Below are positions 58,511 through 64,000 of a DNA stretch of 64,000 nucleotides, in pieces. The notes under the pieces were generated by a model. The model saw only the letters and a list, made by a program, of their open reading frames with translations, ran no database searches and was not told the origin of the DNA. Location of the stretch: contig CALVHR010000002.1 of NCBI GenBank assembly GCA_944328495.1, forward strand, positions 1 through 64,000. Reading direction: 5' to 3'. A program made the position numbers and the translations under genes. This DNA is from an uncultured Clostridia bacterium (GTDB taxonomy: Bacteria; Bacillota; Clostridia; Christensenellales; Borkfalkiaceae). Positions within the stretch are counted from its first letter, which is position 1. Each line of letters begins with the position of its first letter.

Positions 58511-60127
58511 TTACTTTGCATATTCCACACTGCGATATTCGCGAATCACATTGACCTTGATCTGTCCGGGATATTCGAGTTCCTGCTCGATCTTCTTGGC
58601 AATGTCCTTCGCAAGAAACATGGTCTGCGCATCATCAATCTGCTCCGGCTTGACGATTACGCGCACTTCCCGTCCCGCCTGGATCGCATAACTCTTATCA
58701 ACACCCTTGAAAGAAGACGCGATGGATTCAAGCTGTTCCAAACGCTTGACATAATTGGTGCTCGTCTCTCTGCGCGCACCGGGCCGCGCACCCGAAATCG
58801 CGTCCGCCGCCTGCACGAGAACAGCCTCCACCGTCTTGGGCTCCACGTCGCCGTGGTGCGCCATGATCGCGTTGATCACGTTGTTGCTTTCCTTGTATTT
58901 CTTGGCAATATCCGCACCGATCTGGATGTGCGTGCCTTCCTGTTCATGATCGACCGCTTTGCCGATATCGTGCAAAAGCCCCGCACGCTTGGCAAGATTT
59001 ACGTCCAAACCCAATTCAGCCGCCATCATTCCCGCAAGCTGTGCCACTTCAATGGAGTGCTTATAGACATTCTGCCCGTAACTGGTCCTGTATTTCAGTC
59101 TGCCGAGTAATTTGATCAATTCGGGGTGTAAACCGAAAATGCCCACCTCGAACATCGCCGCTTCGCCGTTTTCCTTGATCTGCTGATCCAGTTCTTTGCG
59201 GACCTTTTCTACCGTCTCTTCGATGCGGGCGGGATGAATGCGTCCGTCACTGATCAGCTTTTCAAGTGCTATACGCGCAATTTCCCTGCGCACAGGATCA
59301 AACCCCGAAAGAATCACCACTTCCGGCGTATCGTCAATGATCAGCTCCACCCCCGTCGCGTTTTCGATCGCACGGATATTGCGCCCCTCTCTGCCGATAA
59401 TGCGCGCCTTCATGTCGTCATTGGGAAGAGGAACCACCGAAACGGTTATCTCGGATGCATGATCGCTTGCACAGCGCTGAATCGCAAGGCTGATGATCTT
59501 TTTCGCATTTGCATCCGCCTCGTCCTTCGCCTGCTGTTCCATGTTGCGGACCTGCAACGCCACGTCATGACGGGTTTCGTCGAGAATGTTCTCCGCAAGA
59601 ATTTTCTTTGCCTCTTCGCGCGTAAGCTGAGCAACTTTTTCCAGTTCCTGTATCATCAGATCGTGCTGATGATTGACCTTTTCCTGCATTTTTTTGATGT
59701 CGTCTTCACGGCGAAGAAGATTCTTCTGCTGCTGCTCCAACGCATCCGACTTTTTTTGCAACGCATCCTCTTTTTTATCGAGATTATCCTCTTTTTGCAC
59801 AATGCGCTGCTCCGCTTTTTGCAGTTCCAGCTTCTTTTCTTTTGTTTCCCGTTCGAATTCGTTTCTGAGTTTTAAGTCCTGTTCCTTAGCTTCTAAAATA
59901 GCTTCTTTCTTTAATGCTTTGCACTCGCCTTCCGCTTCGTCAAGCATTATCTTGATTCTTTGATTTACGTCGCCTATCTTTTTATCGACCGACTTTTTAT
60001 GCAAAAGCCCTCCGACAAAAAAACCGACAGCACCAATCACTACAATAGCGCCGACAAGCACGCCGATGAATAACCCCACCGATACCGTGCCCGCAAGAAA
60101 CAGGGAGCTTATGTTCGTTACCGACAT
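58511..60127 (-). CDS. rny: Ribonuclease Y
   Basis: A 538-residue membrane-anchored endoribonuclease starting mRNA decay. One N-terminal membrane helix (about 15-42), a long coiled coil (about 45-200) rich in Glu/Lys/Gln, a KH domain with [21 protein letters not shown] (about 230-250), and an HD domain with [13 protein letters not shown] (about 360-372), giving His-Asp metal ligands. Length is typical (about 520). CAGGAGGCTTTAAA precedes the start. It has its own promoter 110 nt upstream. Confidence 0.97.
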   Translation of the reverse strand: MSVTNISSLFLAGTVSVGLFIGVLVGAIVVIGAVGFFVGGLLHKKSVDKKIGDVNQRIKIMLDEAEGECKALKKEAILEAKEQDLKLRNEFERETKEKKLELQKAEQRIVQKEDNLDKKEDALQKKSDALEQQQKNLLRREDDIKKMQEKVNHQHDLMIQELEKVAQLTREEAKKILAENILDETRHDVALQVRNMEQQAKDEADANAKKIISLAIQRCASDHASEITVSVVPLPNDDMKARIIGREGRNIRAIENATGVELIIDDTPEVVILSGFDPVRREIARIALEKLISDGRIHPARIEETVEKVRKELDQQIKENGEAAMFEVGIFGLHPELIKLLGRLKYRTSYGQNVYKHSIEVAQLAGMMAAELGLDVNLAKRAGLLHDIGKAVDHEQEGTHIQIGADIAKKYKESNNVINAIMAHHGDVEPKTVEAVLVQAADAISGARPGARRETSTNYVKRLEQLESIASSFKGVDKSYAIQAGREVRVIVKPEQIDDAQTMFLAKDIAKKIEQELEYPGQIKVNVIREYRSVEYAK

Positions 60128-60238
60128 TTTAAAGCCTCCTGTAAAATAAACTGAATATAAATCGCGGAAAGTTTGTATCTCGATACCATCTCAGTACCTT
60201 TTTTTACAAAATTCTCCCCTTTTATTTATACCTTTTTA

Positions 60239-60267
60239 ATTATACATGATTCCGAATAAAAAGTCAA
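60239..60267 (-). promoter_or_regulatory. Sigma-A promoter of rny
   Basis: On the minus strand TTGACT (60262-60267) and TATAAT (60239-60244) are separated by 17 bp. The leader from about 60232 to 60128 is about 105 nt and shows no gene. Confidence 0.88.
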
Positions 60268-60300
60268 TGCTATCTCAAAAATTAACTACTTGTTTGCATA

Positions 60301-60336
60301 AAAAAATTTCGGCAATTTCCATTGCCGAAATTTTTT
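60301..60336 (-). terminator. Terminator of recA-nadE
   Basis: A perfect 16-bp stem (60301-60316 with 60321-60336) includes the stop codon of nadE at one edge and supplies a U tract on the minus strand through its own AAAAAA arm. Confidence 0.88.
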
Positions 60337-62245
60337 ATAATTGTTCGACTTCGTCCAGCCACAGTGCCGCGGAAGCATCCGACGGCATGCGCCAGTCTCC
60401 GCGCGGCGATAATGATACCGAGCCGATCTTGACCCCGTCGGGAAGACAAGATCGCTTGAATTGCTGGGAGAAAAAGCGCTTGTAAAAGTTTTTCAGCCAC
60501 TTTTTTAACGTCGCCGCATCGTACACCCCGGCAAACGCTTTTTGCGCCAGATAATAGACTTTTTCAGGCGTAAAGCCCCAGCGAATCGCGTAATACAAAT
60601 AAAAATCATGCAATTCGTAAGGCCCCACCAACTCTTCCGTCTTTTGCGCTATTTTACCGTTCTCGGGAGGCAAAAGCTCGGGGCTGATTTCTGTATTGAG
60701 AATGTCTGTCAGAACGTCGCAAACAGCTCCGCCGAATCGCTCCGCTTCGCTGCGTATCAGGTATTTCACCAGCGTTTTCGGAACAGATGCGTTTACGCCG
60801 TACATGGACATATGATCGCCGTTGTACGTCGCCCAACCGAGAGCCAGCTCGCTCAAATCGCCCGTACCGATCACAAGCCCGTTTTCATCGTTGGCAATGT
60901 TCATGAGCACCATTGTGCGCATTCGCGCCTGTGCATTTTCATACGCGGCATTTTTTACGCTCTCGTCGTGCCCGATATCTGCAAAATGCCCGCGCACGGA
61001 TTCCGAAATGTTGACCGTACGCGCCGTGACGCCGAGCTCATGCATCAGGCGCAGAGAATTATTTAACGTCTTATCCGTCGTGCCGAAGCAAGGCATCGTG
61101 ACCGCAATGATTTCCTTGCGAGGTTTTTGCAGAGCGTCAAACGCGCGCACCGTCACAAGAAGCGCCAACGCGCTGTCCAATCCGCCCGATATGCCGATGA
61201 CGGCACTCTTTGCGTTGGTATGCGCCAAACGCTTTTTTAACCCCGCCGATTGCATGGATAAAATGAGTTCCGCACGCTTCCCTCGCTCTTCTTCCCCTTC
61301 CGGAACAAAGGGCAGGCGCGCAATGCGGCGCGTAAGCTTCTCCTCTGCGCTGCCCGTCTTGAATCCGATCGTCTGATAACCGCATGCGTCACTCGTATCG
61401 TAAAAAGTATTGATGCGCCGGCGTTCAAAGGACAACTTAGATACATCCGCCTCCGAAACCGTCAGCCCGTTTTCAAACAATTTGCTCTCCGACAGAATCT
61501 CTCCGTTCTCGCAAATGATGTTGTGTCCGGAAAAAACCATATCGGTCGTCGATTCGCCGTCGCCCGCATCCGCGTACACGTATGCGGATACCGTCTTTGC
61601 CGACTGCGCACACACGAGCAGGCGGCGATATTCCGCTTTCCCCGCCGTTTCGTCGCTCGCCGAAAGATTGACGATAATATTCGCTCCCGCAAGCGCATGC
61701 GAGACCGAGGGCGGCGCGGGCACCCAAAGATCTTCGCAAAGCTCTGCCGCCACCGTAAAATCAAAATTTGTCTGAGAACGAAAAAGAATTTTGTTTCCGA
61801 ACGGTATTTCTTCGCCGCAAAAAGGCACAGTGCAATTTTCCCCGATATACGGCTGAAAATTGCGCTTTTCATAAAACTCGGCATAGTTCGGCAAATGACG
61901 CTTGGGTATAAAGGCAAGAACTTTTCCGCCGTTGATCGCTGCCGCACAATTGTACAATACGCCGCGCGCGCGCACGGGCATGCCCACAAATATCAGCATT
62001 TTCAGCCCCTTCGCAGCATCGGCAATCGATTTCAAGGCATCCTGCGCGCCGCAAAGCAGCACGTCCTGCCCGAACAAATCTCCGCAAGTATAGCCGCATA
62101 CGCAGAGCTCCGGAAACACCAAAAGCTCAACGCCCGCCTTTTCGGCTTCGCGCATCAGACGAATAATGCTTTCACTGTTGAATTTTGTGTCGCCCACCCG
62201 TATTTGCGGCGTCGCCGCGGCAACTTTCACAAATCCGTATTTCAT
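60335..62245 (-). CDS. nadE: Glutamine-dependent NAD+ synthetase NadE
   Basis: A 636-residue fusion of an N-terminal nitrilase-type glutaminase and a C-terminal NAD synthetase, amidating deamido-NAD. The nitrilase triad is visible: Glu in FPELCVCGY (about 46), Lys in PKRHLPNY (about 114) and Cys in AAELCEDLWVP (about 170). The PP-loop is in GISGGLDSALALL (about 349-361), and STPGTGDLSELALGW-type ATP-binding (GTGDLSELALGWATY) follows. It starts five bases after the recA stop, so recA and nadE are probably one transcript. Confidence 0.95.
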   Translation of the reverse strand: MKYGFVKVAAATPQIRVGDTKFNSESIIRLMREAEKAGVELLVFPELCVCGYTCGDLFGQDVLLCGAQDALKSIADAAKGLKMLIFVGMPVRARGVLYNCAAAINGGKVLAFIPKRHLPNYAEFYEKRNFQPYIGENCTVPFCGEEIPFGNKILFRSQTNFDFTVAAELCEDLWVPAPPSVSHALAGANIIVNLSASDETAGKAEYRRLLVCAQSAKTVSAYVYADAGDGESTTDMVFSGHNIICENGEILSESKLFENGLTVSEADVSKLSFERRRINTFYDTSDACGYQTIGFKTGSAEEKLTRRIARLPFVPEGEEERGKRAELILSMQSAGLKKRLAHTNAKSAVIGISGGLDSALALLVTVRAFDALQKPRKEIIAVTMPCFGTTDKTLNNSLRLMHELGVTARTVNISESVRGHFADIGHDESVKNAAYENAQARMRTMVLMNIANDENGLVIGTGDLSELALGWATYNGDHMSMYGVNASVPKTLVKYLIRSEAERFGGAVCDVLTDILNTEISPELLPPENGKIAQKTEELVGPYELHDFYLYYAIRWGFTPEKVYYLAQKAFAGVYDAATLKKWLKNFYKRFFSQQFKRSCLPDGVKIGSVSLSPRGDWRMPSDASAALWLDEVEQL

Positions 62246-62250
62246 CCGAA

Positions 62251-63285
62251 TTATTCTTCTTCCTCTTCCTTAACTTCACCCGCAGATTCTCCCTTATCGG
62301 GTTTATACGCGGCACGAATCTTCATTTCGATTTCTTTCGCCTTGTCGGGATTCTTTTTCAGCCATTCGCGCATCTTCTCTCTGCCCTGCGCAACTTTCTC
62401 GCCCTCATACGAGAACCATGCGCCGCTCTTTACGATCACATCGCACGCTACGCCCAGATCGATGATGCAGCCTTCCTGCGAAATGCCTTCCCCGTACAGG
62501 ATGTCGAATTCAGCCGTACGGAAAGGAGGCGCAAGCTTGTTTTTGACGATCTTCGCCTTTGTCTTATTGCCCATGATGCCGTCGCTGTCTTTGAGCGCGT
62601 CCGCGCGGCGCACGTCGATGCGCACGCTCGCATAAAATTTGAGCGCTTTGCCGCCCGGCGTCGTTTCGGGATTTCCGAACATCACCCCGACCTTTTCACG
62701 AAGCTGGTTGATGAAGATCACACAAGAATGGGATTTATTGATGATGCCCGTCAGCTTGCGCAATGCCTGCGACATCAGACGTGCCTGCAATCCGACATGC
62801 GGATCCCCCATGTCGCCTTCGATCTCCGCCTTCGGCGTCAGCGCCGCGACCGAGTCGATGACGATCAAATCCACCGCTCCGCTGCGCACCAGCGAATCGG
62901 TGATATCCAGCGCCTGCTCCCCCGTGTCCGGCTGCGATACGTACAGATTTTCCAGATCGACGCCCAAATTTTTTGCATACACGGGATCGAGCGCGTGCTC
63001 TGCATCCACAAATGCCGCAATGCCGCCCATCTTCTGGATCTGCGCGATCGCGTGCAGTGCAACCGTCGTTTTGCCCGAAGATTCGGGCCCGAAAATCTCG
63101 ATGATCCTGCCGCGGGGAAGACCGCCGATCCCCAGCGCAATATCCAAGGAAAGACAACCCGTCGGGATGACTTCAATGTCCACTTTCCCCGCCGCGTCGC
63201 CCAATTTCATGATCGCGCCTTTGCCGTAATGCTTTTCGATTTGCGCCAGTACCTGGTCAAGTGCTTTGAGCTTCTCGTTATCCAT
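62251..63285 (-). CDS. recA: Recombinase RecA
   Basis: A 344-residue strand-exchange ATPase. Walker [14 protein letters not shown] (about 66-78), catalytic Glu in VDAEHALDP (near 95), Walker [19 protein letters not shown], and loop L2 [22 protein letters not shown] are complete, with an acidic tail [22 protein letters not shown] precedes the start. cinA is upstream, the conserved order of Bacillota. The 63-bp gap shows a GC-rich inverted repeat (about 63321-63341) but no promoter or LexA-type site by eye, so expression may come from the cinA side. Confidence 0.98.
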   Translation of the reverse strand: MDNEKLKALDQVLAQIEKHYGKGAIMKLGDAAGKVDIEVIPTGCLSLDIALGIGGLPRGRIIEIFGPESSGKTTVALHAIAQIQKMGGIAAFVDAEHALDPVYAKNLGVDLENLYVSQPDTGEQALDITDSLVRSGAVDLIVIDSVAALTPKAEIEGDMGDPHVGLQARLMSQALRKLTGIINKSHSCVIFINQLREKVGVMFGNPETTPGGKALKFYASVRIDVRRADALKDSDGIMGNKTKAKIVKNKLAPPFRTAEFDILYGEGISQEGCIIDLGVACDVIVKSGAWFSYEGEKVAQGREKMREWLKKNPDKAKEIEMKIRAAYKPDKGESAGEVKEEEEE

Positions 63286-63348
63286 AAATTAACCTCTCTG
63301 CTGTGGTTGTATTTTGCTTTCGCGCCGCCGCGGCGCGCCGATTTCCGT

Positions 63349-64000
63349 TTATTTGATAAGTTTGTAAAGGAGAAAAAGCGCCTGATTGATCGCCCTCGCC
63401 GTGATCGCACGGCGGTCGCCTTTAAAAATATACTTGTAGACAAAGACCGATTCTTTCGTTCCGACCGCGATATAATTCAGTCCGACCGGCTTGCTCGTCC
63501 CGTCCGAAGCAGGCCCCGCAATACCCGTCGTTGCCACCGCGACCGAACAATTGCCTCGCTCCAAAAGTCCAACCGCCATTTCGTACGCCGTTTCGTCCGA
63601 TACGGCCCCCTGCTTTTCCAATGTCTGAGCCGTAACGCCCAACCGACGCATTTTCGAACCGTTCGCGTATGCCACGATCCCTTCATATACCACTTCGCTC
63701 GCGCCCGGGATCTCGATCAGCCGACTGACCACTCCCCCGCCCGTGAACGATTCGGCAACGGCGAGCATATACGAACGCAATTTCAAAAGTTCATAAACGC
63801 GGCGTGCAAGCGGCGTGTCGTCGATCGCATATACGTATTCGTTCAAAGAAGACACGAACAGCTGCAAAATCTCATCCGCCTGCATCTTCGAAACGCTCGC
63901 ATCGTACAAAATTTCGATGCGGATATCCCCATCCTCGTCCTGCACATTGTATTCAAATCCGCCGCCGCGCGACCTCGCTTGGGCAAGAGCGGCATCCAGC
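63349..64000 (-). CDS. cinA: CinA-family protein (C-terminal part; 5' end outside the window)
   Basis: At least 216 residues are visible and the frame is open to the window edge, so the gene is truncated at its 5' end here. The visible part covers the end of the MoaB-like N-terminal region (DIRIEILYDASVSKMQADEI) and the full CinA C-terminal nicotinamide-nucleotide amidase domain with AVAESFTGGGVVSRL, YANGSKMRRLGV and VAVATTGIAGPASDGTSKPVG. The amidase recycles pyridine nucleotides by hydrolysing NMN to NaMN. The GTG at 63945 is not its start: coding continues upstream in frame. It is linked to recA as in many Bacillota. Confidence 0.9.
   Translation of the reverse strand, partial: LDAALAQARSRGGGFEYNVQDEDGDIRIEILYDASVSKMQADEILQLFVSSLNEYVYAIDDTPLARRVYELLKLRSYMLAVAESFTGGGVVSRLIEIPGASEVVYEGIVAYANGSKMRRLGVTAQTLEKQGAVSDETAYEMAVGLLERGNCSVAVATTGIAGPASDGTSKPVGLNYIAVGTKESVFVYKYIFKGDRRAITARAINQALFLLYKLIK

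Noticed and set aside
63321..63341. GC-rich inverted repeat between cinA and recA as a terminator
   Set aside because: The stem is strong but no U tract follows in either direction, so it is not called as a terminator.
1..64000. CRISPR arrays, tRNA genes, insertion sequences or prophage
   Set aside because: No regularly spaced direct repeats, tRNA-like cloverleaf, transposase, integrase or phage gene was seen; gene content is housekeeping throughout.

Overview
The window is about 64 kb of gene-dense chromosome from a spore-forming low-to-mid GC member of the Bacillota, most likely class Clostridia. The evidence is the complete spoIIIAA-AH operon, yabP-yabQ-divIC, ytxC next to thrS, RNase Y, TypA, a T-box leader, ArgR-like operators and sigma-A promoters with 17-bp spacers. 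A genus cannot be assigned from sequence alone. Nearly every gene is on the minus strand. The plus-strand exceptions are leuS with a small upstream ORF (14.4-17.1 kb), a class A PBP (28.2-30.4 kb) and a membrane-anchored PadR-like protein (47.8-49.5 kb). No tRNA or rRNA gene, CRISPR array, IS element or prophage was seen.

Layout. 0-3 kb: site-2-protease-like M50 peptidase, Ppx/GppA phosphatase and the sporulation/division cluster yabP-yabQ-divIC. 3-4.9 kb: typA. 5-6.6 kb: a two-gene surface locus (MBL-fold hydrolase and an Ig-like membrane protein). 6.7-9.8 kb: proA, yebC and a SpoU methyltransferase. 9.9-11.3 kb: infC-rpmI-rplT with an attenuator leader and an AUU start. 11.3-14.3 kb: T-box-controlled thrS and ytxC. 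14.4-17.1 kb: leuS. 17-28 kb: GNAT, M28 peptidase, ynbB-type PLP enzyme, miaA, mutL, mutS and miaB. 28-30 kb: class A PBP. 30.5-45.5 kb: arginine, carbamoyl-phosphate and tRNA-thiolation genes. 45.5-47.6 kb: flavin reductase, YgjP-type peptidase and acyl-ACP thioesterase. 49.5-53.5 kb: yqhY-nusB-folD-ispA-tlyA. 53.6-58.3 kb: the spoIIIA operon behind a sigma-E-like promoter. 58.5-64 kb: rny, nadE, recA and the 3' part of cinA.

Arginine synthesis falls into two visible transcription units. argG-argC-argJ-argB has a sigma-A promoter, TGAATA/TATTCA half-sites upstream, and a terminator after argB. argD-argF-carA-carB has its own promoter with a dyad over the -35 box, and continues closely into an unknown membrane protein, a cysteine desulfurase and thiI.

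The most striking observation is that carB is fused in frame to a complete diaminopimelate epimerase (dapF), giving one 1348-residue protein with both epimerase cysteines intact. The second is a 569-residue protein with a PadR-type DNA-binding head, a long acidic linker and four C-terminal membrane segments. Smaller points are a 170-nt out-of-frame overlap of yabQ with divIC, a transcribed stretch after proA with a frame interrupted only by UGA, and several dyads over promoters.
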